Notes: generated by a model from the letters alone, not told the origin. DNA of 64,000 bases from Atopsyche davidsoni (GCA_022113835.1 JAILWY010000002.1:10766501-10830500), one strand, 5' to 3'. Positions 1-14,132 are shown, numbered from the stretch's first letter. A program made the numbers and translations.

Positions 1-47
1 TTGAAGACATGGTAGATGAGAACGTGTTCTAAAGAGAAGGTACAAAC

Positions 48-3000
48 CTTGGAGCGACGAGGAGTCTGCTTGTCCGGGGAGATGCCCATGGCGCTAAGGA
101 TCTCGGCCATTTGCTTGGTGTTGATTCCACAGTTATTGGCCACGTTCTTCTGGCATCTTTTGTGCACATTCATAGAACACACTGGAAGAGATGAAAAGAC
201 ATTGGTTTATTTATTTTTTTAAAACAATCTGTGCCAATGCCTACAATTTCAAGCGATTGAACCTGATCACATCGATTAGAGATTTACTTGTATAAATATA
301 AATTAAGTATATGAAGTGCGTCCAGGATAATTGAACAAATTTTATTTTATACACTGCTCATATCAACATCTATACACAATGAATCGGGTCCTCCAATAAT
401 GATTTTTATATATATATTTCTCAAGTAAATCGATAATTTGAATACTACATATGTGAATATACTATATAATGGCATCAAAATAAATAAAACCTTTGGAAAA
501 CACTGACCTTCGCATTGTAAGCCTTGTTTGATGAGGCCATACAGTAAACTCCCGCAGTGGTCGCAGAAGGTGAAGCGCTTATAGGAGTGTACCACAAAAC
601 GATGAGGGATGTTCACATTGAATCTCTGCCCACTCGTGGAGGTCTGCGACGTCTGAAATCGATAATCGCATCAGCTTCGGGGTACTCAAGCAGCGAGGCA
701 AGTAAAGCATCTTACTGCATTTATATGATGAAATTAGTCTTAATATAAATATTTATATAATGCACATGTAGTTATGAAAAATAAAATAATTTGCTTTAAT
801 GACCTGATCTTATCAATTTGCTAAAGAAGGATCTTTTTGTTATGAAAATTAGAATAATGTTTTGTCTAATCAAAATTTTATTTCAAGGTTTATGGACTTG
901 AAAATTGATAAAACATTTTTTAATTGAAATTGAATAAAACGTAATTAAAATGATCATCATAATTACATAAAAATTAATGCTTTATTTATATTTTATCAAT
1001 TGATAATGTTATCAAGGTGCTATTCAAAAGCTTGAAGCTATTGATATTATAACATATTACATACCCACTAGCAAATTCTGTGGTGTTATGGCATTTAAAT
1101 TGAGTGAAAAGATACACAAAAACTTTATAGAATTTATAATGTGTGAAATATACCACGATTTACAAATACAACTAATGATCCAATGACGTTTTGTTGTATG
1201 GTGCAGAACTTTAGATACTTCGCTGGTTTCTATACAATATAATTATAGAAAAGAAAATCAGGGTTTTATGGTATTATTGTTACAATTAATATTCCCAAAT
1301 TAGAGAATATCCTGAATAAAGATCTAAAATTATTATTGAAAAGATTTAAAACTTAGGACTGTTTCAGAAAATCTCACTGGATTTTTAAAAATTTATTAAA
1401 ATTCTGCATCAAAGATCAACTGTCAATCGATAACAGAATATTATAAAATTTTACAGTATATGAATAAAACAACTGCCAAAGCTTGATTTTTCATATTCTT
1501 AAATATATTTTGATTTGCTGCTACAGTAAATTTTACAGCGCAGAATATTGTACACACCAAAATAGCTTTGAATTTGTTAAATAGCGACGAAAATAAAGAT
1601 TGACTTCTAAGAGTTAACAATATGTATTAACATATCAAATATCAATTCATTAAAATGCTGTTAAGTCAAATTGATTCCCTATTTTATTCTATATTTTTAA
1701 CAGCAAATTGATAAGGTCAAGCCGAGCATTATATAAGATGGTTGATAGGTTACCTCATCCTTCATGCCGGGACATTTAGTGACAACGGAGGCGTGGCAGC
1801 GCTTGTGCACCACGCATGTACACACTGCACACACAAACACAAATATTATTCACATCGTAAATCGCAAGTAGGAGCTATAGAGGCAGAGTCCTCAAGGCTC
1901 CGCCCTCAGCCCCTCCGGATAGTCAGCGAAGCAGCTGCTGGCAAACTGATCCAAATATTAGTCCTGAATGATATTAGCATTTTAATGGATATCTGTACCG
2001 ACATAAGCAGAATCAATACAAATCATCTTCAACCATACCAAAGCTATCATCTCTCAGGGCGGAGATCAAACGAAAAGATTTAACCGCCGACACAATAAGC
2101 CAACAAATTGAAGCAAGAATTCATATTATAATCAAGCTGTAGCACAGTCAGATTAATTTGTGTTTGTGAAATGTATTGTTCGAATACCCAATTGAATAGT
2201 GAAGTACCTTCTTCACCTAATGTGAGTCAAAGTAGAAATATTAAATTTAATACATGAGAACATGAATCATCTGTATCAGGAATATATAAGATCAGTGTGT
2301 CAGTTCAAAACCAGTGATATACTAGACTGAAGAGCATCCACAAACAAACATCGCAAGGATTGATAAAAACCTAGTCTCTTCATTTTCTCTCAGTATATCC
2401 TAGTATTAAATTATAAATAATATATATACGGATATAGCCCTCAATAAAAACATGCCTCCCAAGTCTTAAATCAACATGCAGTTATATAATGTCATAGATT
2501 TGTACCCTTTCACAAAAAAACCCCGAAATTTAAGAGTGACTTCATATGCTGTGGTTCCACCAACAAATTTTCAGGCAAGGAGGCTTGATTTTTGTATAAT
2601 ACATTTACTTATTACATAAATTACACACGACTTCAATTGTTTACCGTTTTTTTGTGTGGAAACACAGTAGAGACAGTCATCTTTGAATAGTAAAGATAAT
2701 CAACGATCATGTAGAATTTTAAAATATTTTTACTGCTCCGCTTTCTCATATAATTATTAAATTTTAAAACATTTAAATGATTGTTGATGACTTACGCCAC
2801 TTTACAACTAAACTATTTTTAAAAGATATCACGTATATTTTTTTATGATAGGAATGAGGGATTCAACTTAAAATTTGGCAAAGAAAAAAAATCAAAATAA
2901 AATCGTGACGTATTTTATATTATTTTTATTGATAATTTAGTTGTGAAGAGTTGAGTTGTCTATATTGTATTGTATATTAAATTTTAAAATTGGATCCTCG

Positions 3001-6000
3001 TATTCTATCATCATGAAATTTGATAAATTATTATTATTATGGATATCGTCAAAATATTAAATAAATATTTATTTATAAAATAGCTCATCAATTTATAGTT
3101 TAACTGGAGATCTGCAAGGCGATAAAAATAAGGCACAGACATTCCACTAGCCTTATTATTTAGGCCTACAGTTTAATTAAGTAGGAATGATCGATTGCCC
3201 CTTATAAATAGAATATTCACGGGTTCTTAGCCTCAAAGTACATTGACAGTTTATTTGAAGGAATCTAATCGGCACATCTATTGTTTTTGCAGCTTTTACT
3301 TTGTCGGATATTCAAACGTGATAGATGATGTTTACAATAAACAAAACAACAAAAAAAACAGATGCTTTTAAATTATTTGCTTTGATGTAAAAATATCTTT
3401 GATCTACAGTATTCGATTTTAAATGCGCAGTAACCATGCATGGCTGTATGCACCATAGTTCTAGAACCGTCAAGATAGGAAACTGCAGACAACTAGACTA
3501 TTTTGTACTCTGTATGGGAGACATCCTAACTCAGATCAAGTGATTGGAGTCAGGGACCTCTATGGTCTATAATAAAGAGATCTGCTACTTTTCGGGAATT
3601 GCAGGTAAACTATTAATGAATGGGCTACTTTGGGTAAAGTACAGTTCACTCAAGTTATATAACTTACAATTCTTTAACAAAAAATTTAAGCAATGTGATT
3701 GACAGAGAAAAAATTACCATTGTTCATATATATTTTTATCAGTTTGTATGGTTGTATAGTTTTAAGTAAATATTTGTATTTTCTATATTTTTAGTTATTG
3801 CACATACATTCACTGATTTCTTATATGCTTAAATTCACACAATCACATCAAAAGAATGTGTTTTATCACACCTAGAGAGCACTGTACTTAATATATTTTG
3901 ACACTGAGAAGTTGAAATGACCTTATTGCTGCACAATAAATATTTCAATTTGATTTAAATAATTTTTTTATTGGATTCAAAAACATTAATGCCACATTGA
4001 TTATGCAGTAGTTTAGTCAATTTCTCTTTCTGGTGTCAATATAATAGAAGAGTTAATGTTGAAAAATGAAAGTGACATTAGAGGTAACTCGGAATGGTTC
4101 ACAACACCGTGATGGATAAAATTGAGTTTTGGATACTACATACCTTGGCACTGATACCCTTGCTTGCCCAATCCCCTGAAACCAGAAAAAAATAAAGCCC
4201 CGGGTCATTTCCTGTTGCAACACCCCCTTCATGCCACAGCGCAGCCCCCTGCACAAGCGAGCCTCCGACAACCAACAGCCGAGTGCACAGAACACGAGAA
4301 AGTGCAAGTCTATTTAAGTTTCATTATATGTTTTTACTTGCGACATCTAGTCATAGATTTTTATTTTGACGTTGTTCAGGTTTTTGTCTCTTGACAGATT
4401 TGATTGAATATCAGTTTTCTCTTTTAGTTTTTGACTTTATTAAACTGAGAAAAAACTCGAGCAAGCTTTAGACGCTTACAGCTATTCAAAACTGAGCAGA
4501 CAGAGCTCAAAGCTGAGATAGAAGATTGAAAGGCATCCAAACTACGCCTCATCCGGAAGTCTTTCTTCAGTAAAATGAGGTACCATTGACTTAAATTTGA
4601 ATAATAAATCAAAAAGCCTTTGTGAACTTGTTTATACTCATAATACAAATACAGAAAATCCATTGTTCAATAATATAGGTTTAGGAGCTACCTACATTAA
4701 AAATATTGTTGCAAAAATTTTGCACAACCATTTGCTTGAGAGAGAAATTAAAAGCTTAGCTACTATGGAAACCTCTGGCCGAATTCAGACCCACTGTGAG
4801 ATTTAGAGACAGCGCCTTAAGATAGCCAGAGTCAAAGGGTTTGCAGCCCTCTGGGTGGGTTTGAGTATTTGTTTATGAAATCGTAATCTGGGACGAGGCC
4901 ACAAGACACTCTTAAAATATGAGGCCATCTGCCTCTTGAATAAACCTGAATCCTTAAAAAGTTTTGCTTGTCGGAGGCTCGTCATATTTTTAAAGTGCTA
5001 TTAATTGTAAATACCGAAAAAGATACATGTTATCAACAAAAAAGCGGTTGGTATGGGATTAAAAGTGCCAAAAAAAAACATAAAAACACACAAAAACAAA
5101 AGCAAATGTGTAAGCATGCTATGTACTTTTTCTGTGATGACATTTTAGTTTGAAAACACAAAAATGAGGAATCACACAGATGGAACCCAATAAATCTTAT
5201 AAAATGTATTTATTCAATGGTCTGATGATGATCCAACTGTATGTGAAGGTTCAAATGAATTTGCCAGAGGATCATTATTCTAATTTTGCAAAATTCCTAA
5301 ATTCTACAATGTGTAAAATTAGATTACATAGCTCATCATAGTCAAATAATAAAAAAACATTACTAAGATTCTTTCCAGCACATCATTCCAGCATTACCAT
5401 TCATTCAAAAACAGAGGATCGTGTGTCACTTCTGGACCACAAATTTCATTTTAATTTAATTAAGAAAAAAAGTTGTAACTTAAAAAATATATATTTAATT
5501 CAGCACTTCAGATTTATTATTTATCAAGTGCGTCAATCATATTAACCTAAAAAATTACCAAATTTTATTTTTTTTAAGAACAAAAAAAATAACGCTTAAT
5601 AAATTTTTAAAATGTGCAATAAAAAAATTTCAAACTAAATATTCAATTATGGTGGTCGATGAACCACTGTTGTAGATTTTGGGTATTGGGTAAGCGTGTG
5701 ATAAACGGATTCAATTTTCAAGACCTACAATATGGAAATAATTATTTTTTCATGGTCCAGAGGAAGACACATTCTTCATTTTCCGCATGATATGATGGTT
5801 TTTGAGACAATAAATATGGAACGAGTGAGTGCAACGTGTAAAAGCTTATGACGTGCTGGTGAGTTGTTAGGAATCATTCCTCATTAAAGCCATTCTCGTG
5901 ATACGTGTGATCCAATATCAATTGTGCAAAAAAACAACAAAATCATAATAAACGGAAGGGGTGGGATAATTTTATATCATCGTAAATGTTATTATAATAC

Positions 6001-9000
6001 TATTAATTACTGCAAAATGCAGCATTATACTAGAAGTGCCATTAGTTTTGATTGCCAGAAATCGGAAGCATTATCATTTATAATTGTAATAACACAATGT
6101 GAAAATTTTGATAGCAATTCTATTTTTTATCATTATCATTTGAAAAATTGTGATAACATGATTGGTTTAGTGAAATTTTCGATAGGAATTCTATAACACT
6201 GCTATAAATGATTCCGATATAAATATAAGAGAAACTCAATATATCAATATTTGGTAAAATAAATATCTCCATTGCTGAGTTGTTAAATATACTTGCAAAA
6301 ATATTTTTTTAAAAGGTAAAATGTTGTATATTGTAAAGTTTTATGTGACTTATGGTAGTAAAATTCAGAAACAGATTATTCGTGAATCTTTTGAAATATT
6401 AATAAATCAGAAAAATCTTTATTCAATTTGTTCAGATGGCAGGAAGAAGAGCAGAGCTGCAGTCTCTAGAGTCAGCATTAGCATTTATTGCAGTAACTTG
6501 TAACTACTGAAGAACAAACACGGCAACAACTTGCAAATCGCTCCAGCAACAGATAATTCCTCAATGTATATTTATGTATCCATTTCGTTCATTAACGTAA
6601 TTACATCACATTCCAAGCTGTAGAGTAAGCACCTATTGTTAAATTATTTTTAGTGTATAATTTATAGACCAATTAATTGCTCAAGTGTTTGTGTACTTAT
6701 AATTTACGAGTCTAGTTCTGGCAACCAAAATTTTATATTTAAATAGAGTTACATTAGTAAAATAAGAGCTGAACACACCATATGAATTCTCGGCAATGGG
6801 AGCAGAAGGTGGGCTGGCGCAGGAAGGTGGCCATGAACTTATGTCCGTTGACTTGGTGGACACGCCGCCGCATGGCCCCGCGTCGCCGGTTGAAGCCTGC
6901 ACGTTCTTTGAACTCCCGCCCTGCCCCGCCGACTCCGCCAGTGCCTCCGCCGCCCGTGCCACCGCCACCTGTCCCTCCTCCTCCCGTACTGCCTGACACC
7001 GAGCTCACGCTCGACGCCTGTGATGTTTCCGCTGTAATCAAAATTGAATATGTCATTTCCATTTATAAACTAGCAGTTGCTATTTTTCCTAGCTAATAGA
7101 GAAAGATTAAGAACCCAGCTACTGTGGAATTCTCTGGTCAAAATAAGACCTATGGTGGAATTCAGAGATTGGTTCATTAAGACAAGTAGATTGATTCCAA
7201 GGGCTTGAAACCTAACCCCTTTTTTAAAAGATGTAATGAGATCAGTAGCCGAATAAAGAAAAGATAAGCAGATGAGCTGGCTGTTAAAAATGCTGACATG
7301 TACATTTATGCAGTCACTGTTCAAAACCACCAAGTGATAGTCATTAATCAAGGTAAGACATTTTTACTAAACTTAATTTGATAATTAATCCTAAAGTTAT
7401 TCATTGCAAGATTGTAAACTTCTAACTGATTATGAAGATACTGATGATGTAAGCTTTTGATAGTAAATAACCTCATTGAATTGAGATTTGCCAAGAGTGT
7501 GTAGTTTTGAATAAGAGTTGGTAAATAAAAAAGCAGCAGTTACCTTGCGAGTTCCATTTCAGATCTATACGGACGTGCAGTCTGCCTTGAGGCTCCAGAT
7601 CCACCTATCAAAATGACACAATAAATTAAAGAAGACGGAAAGAACAAGAAATATTTATGGGCCACTATCTCACGCAGGGGCTGCCGAGTACACACTTCAT
7701 TCTGCAGTGCCACGTATTTGTTCCGAGCCGTTTTGCTGTAGATGTTCTCTCGCTTCAGGTAATTCATGGTGATTGGGGCCTGGTAGTACATGCTGCAGCA
7801 GCTGTTAGCACTGATGTATATAAATACGGAGTACCACAACTACATTGAATTGAAAACTTCAAATAAAGCAGTATCTAACTGGAGATTAGTATGTAAACAA
7901 ACAATCTTGCTTTGTGAGATGTCGGAATACGTGTGAGTGATAATGATGTTGACAATGCCAACTGGTTTGATGCAAAACCATTATAATTTAAACTGAGGCA
8001 AAGTAAATATTATAAATAATTCCAGCAGTTCTCAAAGCTAAGTTTTATTTCACAAGTGGGAGATATTCAAGCTCATATGATCTGAAAACGAGGAGTTTAA
8101 GCCACACTGCTTCACGATTATCTCGCCCAGGTGTATCCAATTCAACTGCTATGGCTCTGTAATTTTATAATAATCATTGGTATACTGGATGTAGGCATAC
8201 ATTCTTTCATCACTTGCCATTTGTGTACAAGGTATCCCAGATAGCTCCAGGGTAAACTGGAGAGCAATGAAAGGTAGATCTGGATAAATTACTTTAGCAC
8301 TTTATCTTCAATATTTAGTTATTTGCTACCATTTACGAATAAATTAAAATTACTAGTTAATTGATTTCTATAAAGGAACGAAGAAAATTTTGTGAACGGG
8401 GACAGCAAGTGAATATTTTTGGAAGCCACTGAATTATATAAACAAAATCTAATTCTATCATTTGATTGAAGCCAAGATTGCAGCAATCAAATAAACTCAA
8501 ATAATTTTAGGCAATAGAATCTATTATCAACATTCAAAATCAAATAAACTTTAAGTACTCAATTATCAGAATTGCATTAAAATGAAGATAGTTATAGGAA
8601 TCATAAATACAGGGAATCACAAAGTTAGATAAAATTATATGGCAAGTTCTGCAGCTGGATAATATGAAATTTCGAGAACAGGAAATAGTTGAGCTCCCTA
8701 CAGATGTAACAATACAACTGACATCCGAACGGAAACTAGCCAATGGCGTCTTTTTACATTTTTTTTCAGTTAAACTATAAAAAGAGCCCAAAATTAGAGG
8801 ATGCCATTGGTTAATCACCATTTAGTTATCGGTTGTGTTAAATCATGTGTAGGCCTGCTTAAATACGAGTAAGGTAAAATTTCACTTTAGAGAAAACTAT
8901 CTGTTTTATTCGCTTATATGCTAAAGCAGACCTACATGAACTGCGACATCAGTGTGCTTTTTATTTTATAATTTTACAATCTTCCCACCTGAAGAATAAT

Positions 9001-12000
9001 AAACCATAAAATAAAAACCATGTTTTAGATATTTCCTTAGATCTGCTTCTATTCAATGACACCATCATAATTTCCAATATTAATTGAAAAAAGCTTCAGT
9101 GCATTAATTAAAACTTGGTATGACTTAACAACCAAGAAAATAAGTTTATAAGCAACGGCCGCCAATAGTTAAATGGTTGGAAAACTGAGATGCCTTAGCC
9201 ACGTTTAATGCATAAACGAATTATGTTCTTCATATAAAGATCGTGTGAATTTCCATTGCTGGACACATAAGAGTTCCCAAATTAAGCGGTCTCATAAGAA
9301 TTTTCTTCGGAGTCCATGGCTCGAGAGCTGTATAGTCGGCGCTACCGACGATGATAATTTATGATAAATATCATTCATTTTACAATTAATGATAATTCAC
9401 ATGCACATACATATATTCAAATAGCTAAATGACGAGTAAACACAAGATAAGGACCAACAGATATGAATGTTGAAACGCTTCGTCACGTTTTTAGCTGATT
9501 TATCTCAGTCGCTTCGTCTTTATGAATCGGTTCAGTGCAAAGTCAGCATAAGAGAAATGAAGTGGTAATGAGTGGTGTGAGATCGACAATACTGGACATC
9601 TTGTTACAGAAAGTGAAATGTTTTTCGTAAACGATGAAAACAAAAGAAAGAATGTATCAAGAAGTGCAATAATTATACCGTATGTTATGTTTGACTAAAT
9701 GTGACAGTTTTTGACAGATGTGAATTTATGTTATTTGTTTGGTGAGTTGTTTTAAGTCTATTATTACTGAAATTAATAACAGATGCTTTGTATTTATTTA
9801 CCAAATTATCAAATTTTGAATATTTAAAAAACCTACCTACCTACCAGTTTGTTAAATTATAAAAGGCTGTACAACAAAAATCACACTGCCAAAACAATCC
9901 GCAGTTGAAAAATTAAAAACATAATGACCAGAAGTCGAAATTAATAATTTAAAGATTCTAAACTGTATAAGATACTATTGTACGTTGTCACAAATCTGTA
10001 TAAATCATTTTAATGAAAATGCTTCAAGGTATGACTGTGAATGCTAAAATCCAAAACTACAAATATACTTTAGGTTATAAGAATGTCATCATCTGAGATG
10101 ACATCAGTTATAACTAAAAGGGTGTACAATGAAGAGTTCAGGATTTCAACTGTACCGGTCCTCGTGAAAATATGACCGCGCATCTCGTGTTTTAGATGAG
10201 TAACCATTGGTCTGCCTATAGACTGACTATACAAAAAAAGGAAACCTGACTAATTTGGAGTGCCCATGGGGTTGTCGGGGACTGACCTTTATTAAAACCA
10301 CACTATTGATGATTTATAAAAGTTAAAACTGATAAGAAATTTGTTTGTGAAAAAAAATTCACCTAAAACCACAAAATATGGTAAATCCAGAATATTTTAC
10401 ATCCTTGTTGAAATAAATAGAGACTCAGTGAATAGACTTTTTATTGGTATGATTTTTAATGATTATTTGTATATTAGACATAGGTTGATATAATAAGAAA
10501 TATAATACTCGTAAACAACTAAGGTAAATTTAGCAGGCACAAATGTTACACATTTCAACTTAAACGAAATTCCACATAAAATAAAATACCTGAATAGAGT
10601 GAACTGTTTTAAATGCTAACTCTGAAAAGAATTGTCTTACCCAGAAATCAGCCGCTTCTTTGTCACGATGCATGAGGTCTTCGAAGGGGACGTTACAGTT
10701 GGCCACGAAGTCATCAGGGGGAATCGCCGCATCGTGAAACACTGTGAGGCCCAGGCTGCGGAATACAACAGTGTTTATTTCCATCAAACATAATATTTAC
10801 ATCGCCAGACCGAGAAAACAGTGCGGGGAAATTAACGTTTAAAAATATTATTGTGGTTAAATTTGATCAATCAAATTATTAAAATAATCTATTTTAGGTA
10901 TCAAAAATCAAAATAGTTCATTATCTGTGCTATTCTTGTTTTTATATTTTCCAAATAATGTTGAAAAAAAGACAATAAAAGAGGGGAATAAACTGATGTT
11001 GAAGGTGAATGCTCCGAGTACCATAAATAGCAGAATAGACAAATTTATCTATTCTGTAAGAATCGTGGCTAAGGCAGGTAGGTACTTGCCCACAAAGACT
11101 CTCGGTGGTAATTGCAAGGATGGAAGGTCTAGAATAGATCCTTCCCGATGGTTCGAATAAATCAATATTTGTAATATTAGTAATATTTGGAGCCATTTAA
11201 ACACAAAAATAACTGTGAATTAAAAAAAATTATAAAAGAAGACAAAAGCAGTGCTTTTTAGAGGCAGACTAATAAAAATGCAATTTTAAATAAATATATC
11301 TATTTAAAAGATCAAATTTAAATTGCAGCCCCATATATATTTTACAAGAATAACTTTCACCTTTAAGAATTTTCACTATTCATATTTTTCTAATATTAAT
11401 GTAGGTGATCAGTTTACAAAATCATAAAGATCTGAGCATCCACTGCCAAAGCAAATGCCCTCAATTTGATTACCATTAGGTTACCAAAGATGTTAGGAAA
11501 TGTGACCTGATGATGGCAGGTTCTTGAAATGTCACTTTTCATCTAAACATGAGTCTACATTAACACTTCTTTATTAACCTAGTTTAACTATGCTTCATTA
11601 AATCCAATCTCTCTATGGAGCTATAGCTAACAAAATATAAATTATTAACATGGTTTGTTTATGTTCCTGAAAATCGAGATCAGTAAGTGAACTTGAATGT
11701 TTGAACAAAGTGATTTGAAGTATCACAGTCTTCATCCATTGAGAACTAAAAAAAAATAAGTTTATTTATTTATTGAAGGAATTGACTTATCTAACGAAGC
11801 ACTATTTAAACCTTAAACGTAAGTTTAAGTTATAGTAGATTTAGCACACATAGTGTCAGTAAAAATATTTATTATCAGTGACATGCTGTGGATTTCAGTT
11901 CTCAACATGCAATTCTAAGCACTGGCAGCAAAATAAAATATAACGCAATTTAAAATATTTATTTATCACGCATAAGTTACGTAAATATTTAACTATTACT

Positions 12001-13201
12001 AACTAAAAAGTGCTTTTTTTTTAATTTCTAGACATTTTAGGGTGGGGACAGCTTTAAAATTTTTTCTTCTTTAAAATTTTATTGCCAAGGCAAAACTTTT
12101 TAGTAAATTATTATTTGTGATCTTCATTCATAAAATTATTATATTTTGAAAATTTTCACTATCACATATAGTAAACGTAGTTCTAATGGACCAAAACACT
12201 CTTAGAAATGACGACAGTGGATTATTAATATAAAATAAAATTTCATTATATTGCCAACAGTTAAAAGTTAAAATACTCCAATCTAATAATGTATGAAAGA
12301 ATCCCATTCCAAAAAAACAAAATAAGGTTAATATTTCATACATTACAACCGTGTTAGACTAAACACAATTTTATTGGGCTATTGCCAGAAGTTGGCAAAT
12401 CACAAAAAGGTGTTTCTAACTAGAATCCATTAGAAAAATGCGCTTTTTAATATTTTGAATTTCAAGCCTGTTTTATAAACAGAAATCATTAAATTGATTT
12501 GCTATTTTTTAAAGAAAATTATTGAGCAATAATTATAATATTAAAAATAATGACAAACAACAATATTTTCATTGTCAATAAAAGGGTGTGAATATTTAAG
12601 AAAGATTACTAACTCTATTTAATAATAATATCACTTAAATTACAGGTTTTAACAAAAACAAAATTATAAACAACGAACTGTATATGTTTAACAATACATG
12701 TGTTAAAATAATGTAAACGATAAATACCTCGTAACATTGTGGACGTCGTGAACAAAATATTCATTCCATACTGGATCAAATGTTTTAGGCTTGGTTGAAG
12801 ATCTGTCCAGATGATGATCATCGGCATCGATTGAAACATACGGATCTATGAGCTGGTCATCTAAAATAAAACCGAAAATCGATACGCTTAGCGATAAAAA
12901 TACCCATTCACACAATCGTATTGATGTATATTTACAAAACACCCGAGTTAAATATGTCTGGATGAAATAATATGTCCATCTTCATATATAAATGCGACAA
13001 TTGTCGTGGGAAACACGGACGCCTGCGTACGCTGGGACGTATGGCGATGTGTAATATATGATTTTTTTAACTGCATATTCTACATTTAGAGTATTCGCAA
13101 TTACCTGGTTTGCCAAATGTCATGTTGTGTCGTTTTTGATAATCCGTCGGCCGAAGGCCTGTGGCTTCGCACACTTTAACGCGCACCGTGCCGCTGAACA
13201 T
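48..13201 (-). CDS. Pkc98E: Novel protein kinase C, epsilon/Pkc98E class (5' part, 9 exons; partial at left edge)
   Basis: Diacylglycerol-activated Ser/Thr kinase acting at membranes; only the regulatory half is in the window. Coding exons in gene order: 13105-13201, 12728-12860, 10641-10755, 7544-7604, 6779-7031, 4144-4175, 1754-1824, 508-625, 48-181. Phases join without a break to 1014 nt, 338 residues. Residues 1-135 form a C2 domain starting [18 protein letters not shown], with DDFVANC and [11 protein letters not shown]. About 151-173 is a Gly/Thr linker. RRRGAMRRR at 184-192 is the pseudosubstrate, with Ala in the phospho-site position. C1A is 199-248 ([17 protein letters not shown] start) and C1B is 262-311 ([12 protein letters not shown]); both keep the Cys/His zinc ligands. 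NTKQMAEIL follows C1B, as in fly Pkc98E. The start is the first ATG, at the usual family position. The C2-first order excludes classical PKCs. The last exon ends in a good donor (GTTTGT), so the kinase domain continues beyond position 1. Confidence 0.95.
182..1753 (-). other. Pkc98E introns 8 (182-507) and 7 (626-1753)
   Basis: AT-rich intron sequence on either side of the first C1B exon (508-625). Both have GT donors (GTCAGT at 507, GTAACC at 1753) and AG acceptors (TTCCAG at 182, GGGCAG at 626). I see no other exon, RNA gene or recognisable repeat in them. Confidence 0.7.
1825..4143 (-). other. Pkc98E intron 6, no gene seen
   Basis: A 2.3-kb AT-rich intron between the 32-nt C1A micro-exon and the exon completing C1A. 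The acceptor at 1825 is TGTGCAG. Nothing beyond low-complexity A/T stretches was recognised; open frames here are short and lack family similarity. Confidence 0.6.
4176..6778 (-). other. Pkc98E intron 5, with a dispersed-repeat fragment
   Basis: A 2.6-kb intron between exon 5 (donor GTGTGT at 6778) and the 32-nt micro-exon (acceptor TTTCAG). The section around 4756-4900 resembles 7111-7215 in the next intron upstream (listed separately). The rest is AT-rich with no exon or RNA gene seen. Confidence 0.6.
4756..4900. repeat. Dispersed repeat copy 1 (in a Pkc98E intron)
   Basis: Aligns by eye with 7111-7215. Shared blocks are AGCTACT.TGGAA, CTCTGG and AGACC followed by a G/T-rich segment, then a TTAAGA block and a final AAGGG..TG block. 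The copies are clearly diverged and in the same orientation. No coding capacity or terminal repeats were recognised, so the class is unknown; it could be a SINE or a fragment of a larger element. Confidence 0.5.
7111..7215. repeat. Dispersed repeat copy 2 (in a Pkc98E intron)
   Basis: Partner of 4756-4900, in the 512-bp intron (7032-7543) between the C2 exons and the Gly-rich/C1A exon. It begins CAGCTACTGTGGAATTCTCT and keeps the same order of short conserved blocks. The two copies sit in different introns of one gene and are diverged, so they look like independent old insertions rather than a tandem duplication. Confidence 0.5.
7605..10640 (-). other. Pkc98E intron 3, no gene seen
   Basis: A 3.0-kb intron, donor GTAAGA next to 10641 and acceptor ending in AG at 7605. 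It is AT-rich with a slightly more mixed section near 9100-9700. No exon fitting the PKC phase and no RNA gene were found. Confidence 0.6.
10756..13104 (-). other. Pkc98E introns 2 (10756-12727) and 1 (12861-13104), no gene seen
   Basis: Introns inside the C2 domain. Intron 1 has donor GTAATT and an acceptor ending TTTTAG; intron 2 has donor GTATTT and acceptor CCGCAG. Both are AT-rich and otherwise featureless to my reading. Confidence 0.65.
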
Positions 13202-14132
13202 TATTATATCAGCCTTAAACTACTTTTGCACTAATAATAACACCCCACACGGTCACTTAGAGCCGATTTTCTGCCCCAAAATCATTGGGAAATAATAAAA
13301 AATCAAATATAACTTAAATCGACTCCATGACAGCCATGAAGATCGGCCATGGGCTCTAATAGATTCCACCGATTCGCGACAGAATCCATACGACCTACAA
13401 AATCTATTTATATTTCCACTCAACCAATGACGCTACGTGGAAAATGGGAAAAGGGGAAAATGGCCACACACTGCGGGAGGAAAATCTTTCATTGCAGAGG
13501 AAAATTAAGCGCATAGAGTATCGAAAATTCTACTCCACTCAATCGATCAATACTAATCGAACTGTCAGAAATTGTAAATATATTTTTTTAAATTATCTGA
13601 TTATATTTATAAATCTATCTATACCAATTGGTTCAAGTATTTTATAAATATTTATTTACAAAAATACTGAACACTATGGTTTTAATAAATTTTGTTTATA
13701 ATTTAAGTAATCAAGTGTCTTTACAAAAACAATATTAGACATAATAAAAATTAAACGTGGTATGATTATAAACTTATAATACGTTTTTATAATTACAAAT
13801 TAATTAACCGTATAACACATATAATAATAATTAGATTCAAACATTTTAAATACTATATCTTTATTTTACAAATAAAAATAAAAAAAAATGAATGTTTTAA
13901 CAATTTTTTTGTGAAATCTGTAGATCTCACTCAATAAAATTGAATGAATTGTCTTATCATAGCTATATTTATAGGTAGTTAATAAAACTTAGAACGTTGA
14001 TAAAAAAAATATTTTCCCATTTTGCAGAACGAATTTCAACAGTGGCAAGACTAGTTAAGAGCTGTCAAAAATAGTAATGGTCTACTGTGATCGGTGAGCG
14101 TTAGATGTTTTTGTTTTAAATTACTACAAACA
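13202..14132. promoter_or_regulatory. Head-to-head intergenic region between Pkc98E and Arl2
   Basis: A 931-bp stretch separating the two divergent start codons, so it must hold the 5' UTRs and proximal promoters of both genes unless an untranslated first exon lies elsewhere. The PKC side (13202-13440) is mixed in composition; the middle is strongly A/T-rich. No convincing TATA box or initiator could be assigned to either gene. Whether the promoters are shared is inference from the spacing. Confidence 0.45.

Noticed and set aside
6782..7096. Pro-rich plus-strand frame
   Set aside because: Antisense shadow of the Gly-rich/C1A exon of the PKC gene.
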